A stretch of 64,000 nt of DNA. It comes from Carboxylicivirga linearis (lineage in GTDB: Bacteria; Bacteroidota; Bacteroidia; Bacteroidales; Marinilabiliaceae). Made by a program: the position numbers and the translations under genes. The notes under the pieces are model-generated. The model was not told where the DNA came from and ran no database searches. It saw only the letters and a program-made list of their open reading frames with translations. Location of the stretch: the NCBI RefSeq assembly GCF_018271995.1, contig NZ_JAGUCO010000018.1:45654-109653 (forward strand), given 5' to 3'. Of this stretch, positions 26,190 through 35,525 are shown in pieces (positions within the stretch are counted from its first letter, which is position 1; the number at the start of each line of letters is the position of its first letter).

Positions 26190-27260
26190 TTAGTGCTTAG
26201 CTTCAAATTCTTTCATTGAATCAATCAATGCCTGAACACTTGATTTTGGCATTGCATTGTAAATAGAAGCACGGAAACCACCTACTGAACGGTGTCCTTT
26301 AATTCCACTCATGCCTTTTGATGTAGCAAAATCAAAGAAATCTTTTTCCAATTCCTTGTATTCATCATTCATAATGAAACAAACATTCATAATAGAACGA
26401 TCTTCAGCAGCCTCTACTGTACACTTGAATAATTTATTACGATCGATTTCATCGTACAAAATACCTGCTTTCTCAATATTGATTTTCTCCATAGCAGCTA
26501 CTCCTCCATTTTCTTTCAACCACTTTAATGTTTGAAGGGCTGAATAAACTGGAAATACTGGAGGGGTGTTAAACATAGATCCTTTATCGATATGAGTGCG
26601 ATAATCCAACATAGTTGGAATATGACGATCCATTTTACCAAGAGCATCTTCTTTAACAATTGCAATGGTAACACCTGATGGAGCAAGGTTCTTTTGTGCA
26701 CCTGCATAAATAATGTTGTACTTAGATACATCAATCGGACGAGAGAAAATGTCTGATGACATATCAGCTACCAAAGGCACACTAACATCTAAATCCTTAC
26801 GAATTTCGGTACCGTAAATAGTGTTGTTTGTTGTGATGTGGAAATAATCAGCATCCGAAGGTACTTCATAACCTTTAGGAATGTAATTATAAACAGCGTC
26901 TTTTGACGAAGCTACCTCAACAACTTCACCAAATCCCTTTGCTTCTTTAATAGCTTTAGCAGCCCAGGCTCCTGTATTAAGGTAAGCAGCTTTTTTAGCT
27001 AATAAGTTAAAAGGAACCATACAAAATTGAGTACTTGCACCACCTCCTACAAATACTACTTCGTAGCCTGCAGGTAGATCCAAAAGCTCTTTTACTAAAG
27101 CAATAGCGTCGTCCATTACAGCAACAAACTCTTTACTACGGTGCGACACTTCAAGAAGCGACAAACCTGTTCCTGCAAAGTTAAGCACGGCATCAGCCGA
27201 ATTTTTAATAGTTGACTCAGGCAAAATAGATGGCCCTGCTGAAAAGTTGTGAATCTTCAT
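26190..27260 (-). CDS. serC: phosphoserine aminotransferase
   Basis: 356 residues, normal length. N-terminus [15 protein letters not shown]-lysine in [24 protein letters not shown], and the C-terminal [17 protein letters not shown] that closes the active site. It converts 3-phosphohydroxypyruvate to phosphoserine with glutamate as amino donor. First gene of the serC-serA-DUF1015 set. No serB lies in the window. A -7-like TATTTTTG is present on the minus strand at 27348-27355, about 88 bp upstream. Confidence 0.96.
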   Translation of the reverse strand: MKIHNFSAGPSILPESTIKNSADAVLNFAGTGLSLLEVSHRSKEFVAVMDDAIALVKELLDLPAGYEVVFVGGGASTQFCMVPFNLLAKKAAYLNTGAWAAKAIKEAKGFGEVVEVASSKDAVYNYIPKGYEVPSDADYFHITTNNTIYGTEIRKDLDVSVPLVADMSSDIFSRPIDVSKYNIIYAGAQKNLAPSGVTIAIVKEDALGKMDRHIPTMLDYRTHIDKGSMFNTPPVFPVYSALQTLKWLKENGGVAAMEKINIEKAGILYDEIDRNKLFKCTVEAAEDRSIMNVCFIMNDEYKELEKDFFDFATSKGMSGIKGHRSVGGFRASIYNAMPKSSVQALIDSMKEFEAKH

Positions 27261-27544
27261 CTTACGAGTTATTTTACTTAAACTTGATTTTTAATCTGGA
27301 TAATGTTTTGAGGCGCTAAAATTATGAAATATCTCTTGTATCGACTACAAAAATAAGCAGATATTAACTTACAAATTATAAGTAAAAACCATCTGATTTT
27401 CAAGTCAAGAAGCATAAAACATCATTTCTTCACCACCTACCAATAACAATATCAACCTTTTAATACATTTTATTCATTTACTTTCAAATACTGACAAATA
27501 TCAGTATTTTTTTTAAGATTTTCATTTCGATAACCATATCTGCA

Positions 27545-28627
27545 CTACACAAATGGTAATTTAACCACTTTAGCTTTCAGTTTTCGATTTCGAACCTTTA
27601 TAAAAATCTCAGTGTCAAACTTTGTAAACCCTTTATTGATATACCCCATTCCAATACCTTTTTGCAGCATTGGCGACATGGTACCTGAAGTCACTCGTCC
27701 GATTACTTCATCGTTTTCATTTACAATTTCATAATCCTTACGTGGAATACCTCTATCTTCTAACACAAAACCTCTTAGTCTTTTAGAAACACCTTCCTCT
27801 TTTTGCTTAAGTAAATATTCCTTGTCGATAAAGTTATTTTGCTCATTAAATTTAGTAATCCATCCTAAACCGGCCTCAATTGGTGAAGTTGTATCATCAA
27901 TATCATTACCGTATAAACAAAAACCTTTTTCAAGACGAAGAGTATCACGAGCCGCTAAACCTATAGGTAAAATTCCTTCTTCGGCACCTGCCTCAAAGAT
28001 AGCCTTCCATACCTTTTCAGCGTCCTTATTATAAATATATAATTCAAAGCCACCTGAACCGGTATAGCCAGTATTTGAAATAATTACCTCTTCGGCTCCG
28101 GCAAATGCTCCAATTGTAAAAGTATAGTATTCAATTTCAGAAAGGTTGATATCTGTTAACTTTTGTAGTATTGCAGTTGCCTTGGGCCCTTGAATGGCCA
28201 GCTGAGATATTTCGTCTGATGCATTTTCAAGTTCAGCTCCCATCGTGTTTTGTTCATTCACCCAGGCCCAATCTTTATCAATATTGGCAGCATTTACAAC
28301 CAACAAGTACTTTTCTACGTCGTAACGATAAACCAATAAATCATCAACAATACCGCCTTTCCCATTGGGTAAACAAGAATATTGAGCCTGCCCGATTTGA
28401 AGGTTTGAAGCATCATTGGAGGTAACCTTTTGAACCAATTCTAAAGCATTGGGGCCCTTCACCCAAAATTCACCCATATGCGAAACATCAAATACGCCTG
28501 CACCATTCCGAACCGTTATATGTTCGTTATTAATTCCAGAATATTCTATTGGCATTTCATATCCGGCAAAGGAAACCATTTTGGCACCCAGATTCTTATG
28601 AAACTCATTAAAGGCAGTTTTTTTCAT
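27545..28627 (-). CDS. gcvT: glycine cleavage system aminomethyltransferase (T protein)
   Basis: 360 residues. GcvT folate-binding features: [42 protein letters not shown] (with the conserved Asp), [40 protein letters not shown]. It transfers the aminomethyl carbon of glycine to tetrahydrofolate. gcvH and gcvP are not in the window. Being on the same strand next to serC gives a serine/glycine/one-carbon grouping, but a 285-bp gap separates them. Confidence 0.96.
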   Translation of the reverse strand: MKKTAFNEFHKNLGAKMVSFAGYEMPIEYSGINNEHITVRNGAGVFDVSHMGEFWVKGPNALELVQKVTSNDASNLQIGQAQYSCLPNGKGGIVDDLLVYRYDVEKYLLVVNAANIDKDWAWVNEQNTMGAELENASDEISQLAIQGPKATAILQKLTDINLSEIEYYTFTIGAFAGAEEVIISNTGYTGSGGFELYIYNKDAEKVWKAIFEAGAEEGILPIGLAARDTLRLEKGFCLYGNDIDDTTSPIEAGLGWITKFNEQNNFIDKEYLLKQKEEGVSKRLRGFVLEDRGIPRKDYEIVNENDEVIGRVTSGTMSPMLQKGIGMGYINKGFTKFDTEIFIKVRNRKLKAKVVKLPFV

Positions 28628-29177
28628 CCTTTTATTATTTATAAATGGCTTATTATTACTATTTATTACAAGAGTTAAATACTATAAGTCAACACTTGAT
28701 TTTATTGCTTGTTGAACAAATGTAAAAAATAAATCACCCTAGAAAAATGATATATATTGCTTATTCGCATGAACAAAAAACTTTTGCCTTAAAAAGGATT
28801 CGAGTCAATATAAATTTATGATGTTTTTTACACTTTCTTGAGCTTCAATTCTAATTAAAATGGATGTAAAGTAACTACCTGTCAGCATTCACAAATACAT
28901 TCATATATATATTAATATCCAATACATTAAATACAGCCATCAGAAATAAGTATGCTCAAATAATAATCCGTTTTAAAATCAAATGTAAAGCTCGAGCACC
29001 AAGGATAATATTTAACTTAACTTATCTCCGTAAGTGAAATAAATCATATTTTTAACAGAGTGAGAAATGATTTATCAATACCTACCAAACTATCACGACA
29101 AACTAATATTTTAGCAAAATAAGTTACTTTTGTTTAAAATTTTGTATTTTTCAGCGTCAAAACATTATTATCCAAAA
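28628..29177. other. 550-bp intergenic region
   Basis: AT-rich, no credible ORF. On the minus strand TACATTTG (complement of 28717-28724) could be the gcvT -7 element; on the plus strand TACTTTTG at 29125-29132 could serve the Hpt-like gene. No RNA gene or repeat was recognised in the central part. Confidence 0.45.
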
Positions 29178-29642
29178 ATGCCCACAAACTATAAGCATAT
29201 TGATTTAGCTTACCTCGAAAGTATTACCGATGGTAGCAAAGAGATTATTGAAGAGTTAATAAATATCTTTATTGAGCAAATCCCTGAATTTACTGAAGAT
29301 TTTGACAATGGTTTAGCTGAAAAAGACTGGAAAAAAATTGCAGCAGCTGCCCATAAAGCCAAATCATCAGTTTTATCTATGGGAATAAGTGAACTTGGTA
29401 ATATAGATCTTAAAAATCTTGAGCTGGTAGCTAAACAGATGCGTTTAGACAAACTGACCGAAACCGGTGAATCAACTTCGGAAATGGATCAGTTAAAGAA
29501 AACGCTTGAAAGTTACCCGGAAGAGAAAAGAGAATGGATCGCATCCAATAAAAATGAAGAGGTTATTAAGAATTTAATAGTTAAATTCAACAAGGTGGTT
29601 GATGAAGCTGTTAAAGAATTAAATCAAGTGCTAGAAAATTGA
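29178..29642 (+). CDS. Hpt-domain-like helical protein
   Basis: 154 residues from the ATG at 29178; an upstream in-frame start at 29130 lies within the promoter-like TACTTTTG. The N-terminal ~110 residues match a histidine phosphotransfer bundle: EIIEELINIFIEQIPEF, then AAAAHKAKSSVLSMGISELG, with the likely phospho-acceptor H59. The C-terminal half is a charged helix pair (EEKREWIASNKNEEV). Directly upstream of a STAS protein (12-bp gap). No kinase or receiver is nearby, so it is an orphan phosphorelay intermediate or a degenerate Hpt. Confidence 0.75.
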   Translation: MPTNYKHIDLAYLESITDGSKEIIEELINIFIEQIPEFTEDFDNGLAEKDWKKIAAAAHKAKSSVLSMGISELGNIDLKNLELVAKQMRLDKLTETGESTSEMDQLKKTLESYPEEKREWIASNKNEEVIKNLIVKFNKVVDEAVKELNQVLEN

Positions 29643-29654
29643 AATTACAAAAAT

Positions 29655-29978
29655 ATGTTGGAAGTTAAAGAACAAAACGGACATCTGATTGCCTCTTTGG
29701 CAGACACTGACAGACTTAACGCTGCTGTTGCATCAGAAATTAAAAGCGAATTAACTGATCAGTTAAGTGGCAACGCCAATCTTGTGGTAAATTTATCAAA
29801 CATCAAATTTATTGACAGTACAGGAATTGGAGTTTTGATAAGTGCATTAAAAACTGCCAGACAGCACAATGGTTCTTTTAAACTTTGTGCAATTCAAAAA
29901 GATGTTATGAGCCTTTTATCATTAATGAAGCTCGATAAGGTTTTTGATATTTACGATAACGAATCTGAAATAAAATAA
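29655..29978 (+). CDS. STAS-domain anti-sigma-factor antagonist-like protein
   Basis: 107 residues, a single STAS domain. The conserved NLSNIKFIDSTGIGVLISALK holds the Ser/Thr (DST) that partner-switching kinases phosphorylate; LSLMKLDKVFDIYDNESE is the usual C-terminal helix. Family role: phosphorylation-controlled binding partner of anti-sigma factors or regulators. Co-transcribed with the Hpt-like gene; neither an RsbW-like kinase nor a PP2C phosphatase is adjacent, though a SiaB/SiaC pair of related logic lies at 46.3-47.2 kb. Confidence 0.88.
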   Translation: MLEVKEQNGHLIASLADTDRLNAAVASEIKSELTDQLSGNANLVVNLSNIKFIDSTGIGVLISALKTARQHNGSFKLCAIQKDVMSLLSLMKLDKVFDIYDNESEIK

Positions 29979-30005
29979 AAAAACCGCCTTAGAGCGGTTT
30001 TTTTA
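29977..30005. terminator. bidirectional terminator, STAS gene / citC
   Basis: AACCGC and GCGGTT arms around the loop CTTAGA (about 29982-29999), flanked by A7 and T8. Serves both convergent genes; overlaps the citC stop. Confidence 0.92.
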
Positions 30006-31079
30006 ATGCCTTAACTGACAAACTTCAAGTTTTTCTTTCACACGTTCCTGCAATCCATTTTGCAGATACTGAATAGTAGTTTCTGGAAGAAACTGCTCCA
30101 TTCGATTCGTATCTCCTTTAGCTAAAGCCTCGCGTACTTTTGAAGCGCTTACCCATTCTTTACAATCATTCAATTGAATAGATTTTCGAGTCACTTCGTA
30201 TAATTCAATATCATACTTGGGCAACAAATGTTTCAATGCATTATTGTATTGCTCTGTAGTAGAACAATAACACTCTGTTCCAACATAACGAGTGTTTATA
30301 TTTAAAACAGGTGCGATATATTTACAAAAGATGGTAATATCTAATTCAGCCTGTTTCTGAGTTACTAAATCCTGTGATTCATTCTTTAAAAAATAATTAG
30401 GAAAAGTGGCCTCAGAAACCATATACTCTCCGCCTTTTACCATAATTACATTTGAAAGATGCTGTACTCCTGCCTGTATCATATTCCATCTATCAACAAA
30501 CGAAAACGTTGATTTATCCTCCTCAACAACAAATAAATAAACCAACTCATTTTCATCAGCTGCTTTTTCCACCAGATATTGATGACCAAGCGTAAAAGGA
30601 TTACAATTCATTACTATAGCCGCAGTTCTACCTAAAATATTTAGCTTCTTAATACTCTTCAAATACTCGCAGTACTTAGTAATATTAGAATAACCAAACT
30701 CCAGCACTGCTATTAAAGGCTCTGCCGAAGCAATATGATGATAACCTAAACCAACAAAACGGCTAATATTCTCAGGTTTGGTAAAAACAAATGCTTGCTG
30801 ATGCTCCATCATCACCCTTTCAGTCAGATAGGTAGCAATATGAGCAAAAGCACCTGTTTCGCGAAAATGAGGAGCTACTGCCAAATATTTTAGTACTTTA
30901 CCCTGAAACGAACCTACCCCTACAATATCATCATTTAAATTATATAGAATGATTGAGTAATCAACCGCACTTGCATCAAAATTAAACCCTAAAGGAGATA
31001 GAAATCTCCTTATCAGATCCACATCATACTTACTGCTTAAATCCGGCTCTTCTATTCTAAAATCTGAATTTTCAAGCAT
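30003..31079 (-). CDS. citC: [citrate (pro-3S)-lyase] ligase
   Basis: 358 residues. An N-terminal GNAT-like part (DIVGVGSFQGKVLKYLAVAPHFRETG) and a C-terminal nucleotidyltransferase part with IVMNCNPFTLGHQYLVEKAA (the TLGH motif) and TRYVGTECYCSTTEQYN. The enzyme uses acetate and ATP to acetylate the thiol of the prosthetic group on CitD, activating citrate lyase. Last gene of the citDEF-XG-C operon; a 5-bp gap from citXG. Confidence 0.94.
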   Translation of the reverse strand: MLENSDFRIEEPDLSSKYDVDLIRRFLSPLGFNFDASAVDYSIILYNLNDDIVGVGSFQGKVLKYLAVAPHFRETGAFAHIATYLTERVMMEHQQAFVFTKPENISRFVGLGYHHIASAEPLIAVLEFGYSNITKYCEYLKSIKKLNILGRTAAIVMNCNPFTLGHQYLVEKAADENELVYLFVVEEDKSTFSFVDRWNMIQAGVQHLSNVIMVKGGEYMVSEATFPNYFLKNESQDLVTQKQAELDITIFCKYIAPVLNINTRYVGTECYCSTTEQYNNALKHLLPKYDIELYEVTRKSIQLNDCKEWVSASKVREALAKGDTNRMEQFLPETTIQYLQNGLQERVKEKLEVCQLRH

Positions 31080-31084
31080 ATATA

Positions 31085-32491
31085 CTACAAACCTTTATCT
31101 GTTTGACAAAAATTTAAAAACAGCGTTACTGATAATAAATCGGCAGATCCTCCGGGCGATATCTTACTTGAATTACACCACTCTACCAATTCATTATACT
31201 TCATTTGATCTCCCCGCTGCATTTCAAGAAGTGCCGACACAGACTTTTTCTTTAACTCTTCCAACACTTCTTCGCCATGACGAAATAGTACATTGGTATC
31301 GTTATTTACCGACATTATCTTTAACAATACAGGCGCCAAAATGGCAAACATGTTTTTATCATTTATGGCTTCAATTGATATTTCAGCCTCCTTAATAAAT
31401 GGCATAGCATGATGCATAACGGTTGGTAAACCTTGCTCGGCTTCACCACGAGCTCCTGATCCTTTCAGACCAAATTGCAAAAAGCAGGATTCACCATGCG
31501 TCATACGACTGCCCTCCTCTACACTACACAGCTCGCGCTGTATCATACCTTTGGTTAATTGCTGAACTGTTCCAGCAAAAATACCTGCTTTAAACTTCCG
31601 CTTTTTATAAATAACTCTTATGGCGGAAAACATACTTAAAGCCATCAGGAATATTGCCCCTTTATGAGTATTCACCTTTTCGGTGGCCTCAAACATAGCT
31701 TCTTCCATCTTTAATCCAACCTCACGAATCAATGGAAGTATCTGGCTCATATCATTTCCTTGCATATCAACAGCCATCCATCCCAGCTCTTGAAAATATG
31801 GAGTAAGAGCGGAAATTGAATTGATAAAACTCAAAAAGTCCATATCGGAATGAGCTCCAGTTGATGAACGACAAACCAACCCAGGTTTGGGGCTTAAAGT
31901 TACTTCGTAAAGCAAAGCCTTAACAGCCCATGATGAAAACCGTTTGATGCAATTCTGCATTCTTTCTTTTTCAAGATATGCGCTAATAGCTTCCAACATC
32001 GCCTTCCTCACCTCTTCAAGTGGATGCCTCGTTTCTTTTCTGCAAAAATGGGCCGGCTCATCACAGATAAAGCATTTTTTAGATTTTCCTGAGCTAATTA
32101 GCTTTCCCTTGGTATCTAATACATCTAAATCTATAATTCGTCCCAATCGATGACGTTCTTCAAAACGCTCAGTCAACTCCTTAAGCTCCTGTGATTCGAT
32201 TCCTTTAGCCGGAATCAAATAGAAAACGCAATCACCTGCCTTATCTATAAAACTCTTTTTTTCTTCTTTGTATTTGCCAAGTATATTAGCCTTCAGAAAT
32301 CGTACAAACTGCTTATCAATCAGCTTAACAAACAGATCGGTGGTTTCATTATTTTTAGGATATCCGGGCAAATTCAGTTGCAGGCTAACCACATGCCAAC
32401 CATGTTTGGCCAGTGCTAATTTATTGAGCCACCGCTCTTCTCTGGCTTTTAACAGTGATTGAATAATTGGGTTGGGTTGGATATTGTGCAT
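31085..32491 (-). CDS. citXG: CitX-CitG fusion: apo-citrate lyase phosphoribosyl-dephospho-CoA transferase / triphosphoribosyl-dephospho-CoA synthase
   Basis: 468 residues joining two activities that are separate genes in Klebsiella. The CitX part (1-~175) ends in GRIIDLDVLDTKGKLIS and KKCFICDEPAHFCRKETRH; the CitG part (~180-468) has ALLYEVTLSPKPGLVCRSSTGAHSDMD, NTHKGAIF and the C-terminal SPGGSADLLSVTLFL. CitG makes the prosthetic group precursor; CitX attaches it to CitD. Gaps to citF (3 bp) and citC (5 bp) show one operon. Fusions of this sort are known in other citrate fermenters. Confidence 0.93.
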   Translation of the reverse strand: MHNIQPNPIIQSLLKAREERWLNKLALAKHGWHVVSLQLNLPGYPKNNETTDLFVKLIDKQFVRFLKANILGKYKEEKKSFIDKAGDCVFYLIPAKGIESQELKELTERFEERHRLGRIIDLDVLDTKGKLISSGKSKKCFICDEPAHFCRKETRHPLEEVRKAMLEAISAYLEKERMQNCIKRFSSWAVKALLYEVTLSPKPGLVCRSSTGAHSDMDFLSFINSISALTPYFQELGWMAVDMQGNDMSQILPLIREVGLKMEEAMFEATEKVNTHKGAIFLMALSMFSAIRVIYKKRKFKAGIFAGTVQQLTKGMIQRELCSVEEGSRMTHGESCFLQFGLKGSGARGEAEQGLPTVMHHAMPFIKEAEISIEAINDKNMFAILAPVLLKIMSVNNDTNVLFRHGEEVLEELKKKSVSALLEMQRGDQMKYNELVEWCNSSKISPGGSADLLSVTLFLNFCQTDKGL

Positions 32492-32494
32492 AGG

Positions 32495-34045
32495 CTATTT
32501 TACTTGACGTATTACATCAATAACAGTTCCATCGCGATATTCAACTATTCCTACAATGCGCTCTTCATTTTGAATAGGCTTTGCCACGCCGGTTATCTTC
32601 TCAACTTCAGCTGCCAAATCTTTAATTTCTTTAACCGCAATCCCTCCTTTAATCAGGTTTTCTTTCAATTCAGGGCGATTGGGATTGACGCAAATACCTC
32701 TCTCTGTTACCAACACATCTATGCTTTCACCAGGTGTTACAATAGTATGAACTTTTTCCTTCACAATAGGAATTCGTCCACGGAATGATGGACAGACCAC
32801 CACTGTTAAGTTTGCACCAGAAGCCGTATCACTATGCCCACCTGAGGCACCGCGAACATAGCCTTCAGAACCGGTTATCACATTCACATTAAAATCAGTA
32901 TCAATCTCCAAAGCACCCAACACCACAATATCCAGCTTATTGGTCATACAACCACAGTTAAACGGATTAGCATATAAACCGGCAGTGATCTCAATATGAT
33001 AAGGGTTAGTCATTAAAGAAGTACTAACTGCTGCATCAAACGACTGAACATCAAAAATAGATTTAAACAATCCTTCGTTCAACATATCAACACCGTAAGA
33101 AGTAACACCTCCCAATATGAAACTCCCTTTAATAACTTTCTGCTTCATTATTTTACGTATGTATTTAGCCACAGCCAAAGAAGCACCTCCAGCACCCACC
33201 TGAAAACTAAAACCTTCTTTTAATTCACCAGAATGCTCAATAACCTGAGCTGCCAAGCGTGCTATTTGCAAATCCATTGGAGCTTTGGTAATACGTGTGG
33301 TTCCTCCGGCAATTTTGGATGGATCACCAATTGAATCCACCTTCACTACATAATCAACAAAATTTTGAGTAACAGCCTGTGGAACACAAGGGTAATCAAC
33401 AATATTATCGGTTACTACCACCACCTGACGAGCATAACGAGCATCAATAACTGCATATCCCATTGAACCAAAAGCCGATGGACCATGCGCTCCGGTAGAG
33501 TTACCTTCAATATCGGCAGCTGATGCCGCAATTACCGTTAGATCAATTTTGATTTTACCAGTATGAACACTTCGTACGCGTCCTCCATGTGAGTGAATCA
33601 CAAAAGGCTTTGGCATTACACCTTTGGCAACAGCCTCCCCAATTTCGCCACGAATACCACTTGAATAAATTTGAGTAATGGTACCATTTTTCAGATAAGG
33701 TAAAATGGGTTCGTGAGCCGAGGTTAAACTACTTGATGCCAAAGTAATATCTTTAATACCAAGCTCAGCCAGAATTTTAATCGTTTCAACTAAAATACTA
33801 TCACCTCCTCGTAAATGGTGATGAAAAGATACCGTCATTCCATTACGGGGATTGGTGCGAATAACAGCTTCCTTAAGATTACTACACATCTTACTCGAGT
33901 GCGGCATCTTTGCTTTATTGGGTGGTGGAACCGTTTCCTCTTCCATCCATCCTTTTCGTAATTTTGTAAATGCCCCCTGAAAGGGTTCTATCTCCCCTAT
34001 TCCTTCAAGTGTTTCAGGTATTTCTCTTTGCAATATATTTTTCAC
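32495..34045 (-). CDS. citF: citrate lyase alpha subunit (citrate CoA-transferase)
   Basis: 516 residues. MTVSFHHHLRGGDSILVETI at ~70, SSGIRGEIGEAVAKG, VIHSHGGRVRSVHTG, GSMGYAVIDARYARQ, ASGGHSDTASGANLTVVVCPSFRGRIP. These match CitF along its entire length. It exchanges acetyl for citryl on the acyl carrier protein; CitE then splits citryl-ACP to oxaloacetate and acetyl-ACP. Located between citE (17 bp) and citXG. Confidence 0.95.
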   Translation of the reverse strand: MKNILQREIPETLEGIGEIEPFQGAFTKLRKGWMEEETVPPPNKAKMPHSSKMCSNLKEAVIRTNPRNGMTVSFHHHLRGGDSILVETIKILAELGIKDITLASSSLTSAHEPILPYLKNGTITQIYSSGIRGEIGEAVAKGVMPKPFVIHSHGGRVRSVHTGKIKIDLTVIAASAADIEGNSTGAHGPSAFGSMGYAVIDARYARQVVVVTDNIVDYPCVPQAVTQNFVDYVVKVDSIGDPSKIAGGTTRITKAPMDLQIARLAAQVIEHSGELKEGFSFQVGAGGASLAVAKYIRKIMKQKVIKGSFILGGVTSYGVDMLNEGLFKSIFDVQSFDAAVSTSLMTNPYHIEITAGLYANPFNCGCMTNKLDIVVLGALEIDTDFNVNVITGSEGYVRGASGGHSDTASGANLTVVVCPSFRGRIPIVKEKVHTIVTPGESIDVLVTERGICVNPNRPELKENLIKGGIAVKEIKDLAAEVEKITGVAKPIQNEERIVGIVEYRDGTVIDVIRQVK

Positions 34046-34062
34046 AATGATTGGTTTAAAAG

Positions 34063-34956
34063 TTAAATATCGGCTACATCAATATCAGCCATTTCTAAAA
34101 CTCTGAGGGCACGCTGCACTACCGGAGCATCCACCATTTTTCCATCCACTGCAAAAACGCCAATACCTTCTTTTTTATTTCGCTCAAAGGCCTTTACTAT
34201 TTTAGCTGCTTTTCGTATTTCTTTTTCAGTAGGTGTAAACACTTCGTTCACAATCTCTATCTGACGTGGATTGATAATGGCCTTACCCGTAAAACCCAGC
34301 TTCTTAATGTATTCTGCTTCTTCTCTTAAGCCCTCTTCATTCTCAACATCAACATAAACGGTGTCAAAAACATCAATTTTACATGCTTTTGCAGCCATTA
34401 CAATTTGCTTTCGGGCATAATCAATACCAATACCATCATTGGTTTTTACCAATTGCATATCGGCAGCCAAATCCTGACCACCAATTGAAATAGCATCAAT
34501 ACGAGACGAATAATTGGCAATATCATATACATTCTGAACTCCTAAAGCCGTTTCAATCATCACATGAATTTTCATTTTATCATGAGGTAATTCATGAGCA
34601 TTCTCAATATCTTCAACTAATTGAATGATGCGACTAATTTCGTCAATCGTTTCTACTTTAGGTAAACGTATAGCATCGGGTTGAAGAGGAACAATTTGTT
34701 TTAAATCTTCTTCTCCAAATGGAGTATCAATATGATTGACGCGTACGGTAACCTCACAACCTTCGTAAGATACATACTGAAGCATATGAGAAACCAGAAT
34801 ACGAGCGGCATCTTTTTGGTTCAGAGCCACTGCATCTTCCAAATCCAGCAAAACACCATCGGCGCCGTATACACTTCCCTGCTGAAGCATTGCCGGATTA
34901 TTACCCGGAATATACAGCATAGTCCGACGTTTAAAGGTTCTAATTTTTTGTTCCAT
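34063..34956 (-). CDS. citE: citrate lyase beta subunit (citryl-CoA lyase)
   Basis: 297 residues. HpcH/HpaI-type TIM barrel with RTMLYIPGNNPAMLQ, GADGVLLDLEDAVAL (acidic metal-binding residues), EVTVRVNH, IRLPKVETIDE, MIETALGVQN, AISIGGQDLAADMQ and GKAIINPRQIEIVN. It cleaves the citryl thioester on CitD. Sits 6 bp after citD in the operon. Confidence 0.95.
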   Translation of the reverse strand: MEQKIRTFKRRTMLYIPGNNPAMLQQGSVYGADGVLLDLEDAVALNQKDAARILVSHMLQYVSYEGCEVTVRVNHIDTPFGEEDLKQIVPLQPDAIRLPKVETIDEISRIIQLVEDIENAHELPHDKMKIHVMIETALGVQNVYDIANYSSRIDAISIGGQDLAADMQLVKTNDGIGIDYARKQIVMAAKACKIDVFDTVYVDVENEEGLREEAEYIKKLGFTGKAIINPRQIEIVNEVFTPTEKEIRKAAKIVKAFERNKKEGIGVFAVDGKMVDAPVVQRALRVLEMADIDVADI

Positions 34957-34962
34957 TATTTA

Positions 34963-35253
34963 TTAGGTTAAGGTACCGGCTTGCAAACCTGCTGATCGTT
35001 TCAATGCTGTTTCTAAACGAGCCGAAATGGTTGGAGGAAGTGCTCCTTTATCATTAATAATCACTCTGATATCATCAATGCCCAAAGCATCCAAATCGCG
35101 ATGAATCTGATTAAGCAAATCGTCGCCAAACTGCTGCATAACAATTGACTCCAATTCAATTTTACGTCCAACACCTGTTGGCTGTGGCTCTACCATAATC
35201 AGAACATCACTCGACTCAAAACTTCCTGCCTGAGCCTTTATTTTCAATTCCAT
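34963..35253 (-). CDS. citD: citrate lyase gamma subunit (acyl carrier protein)
   Basis: 96 residues. AGSFESSDVLIMVEP contains Ser14, the position that carries the phosphoribosyl-dephospho-CoA group in Klebsiella CitD. VMQQFGDDL and RVIINDKGALPPTISARLE complete the family pattern. First gene of the operon; no citrate transporter (citS/citT), oad genes or CitAB regulator is present in the window. Confidence 0.93.
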   Translation of the reverse strand: MELKIKAQAGSFESSDVLIMVEPQPTGVGRKIELESIVMQQFGDDLLNQIHRDLDALGIDDIRVIINDKGALPPTISARLETALKRSAGLQAGTLT

Positions 35254-35279
35254 AGATATTAATTAAAGAAATATTTCTT

Positions 35280-35307
35280 CAAATATAAATTTTCTCTTAT
35301 AAATCAA
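35280..35307 (-). promoter_or_regulatory. putative promoter of the citrate lyase operon
   Basis: On the minus strand TTG (complement of 35305-35307), 17 bp, TATATTTG (complement of 35280-35287), 26 bp ahead of the citD start. Matches TTG-N17-23-TAnnTTTG. Confidence 0.55.
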
Positions 35308-35451
35308 GCCTTCCAAGCATATATTATACAACATGTTTTTTACAATTCTCAAGAAAACACGCCGTTAACAACTGTTTTTGTGACAATTACAATATTCATG
35401 ATTTTTCTCATTAATTACTAAGCTACATTACACGTTAGTATTTATCCCCAT

Positions 35452-35490
35452 AAAAAAAGGTCGGCTAACTCTCGCTAACCGACCTTTAAA
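35452..35490 (-). terminator. terminator of clpB
   Basis: An 11-bp stem (two G-T pairs) with a GAGA loop on the minus strand, about 35458-35487, outer arms GGTCGG/CCGACC, followed leftward by a T run. Confidence 0.88.
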
Positions 35491-35525
35491 CAACATATTG
35501 CGTTTTTCAAACTATGCCTTTTCTA

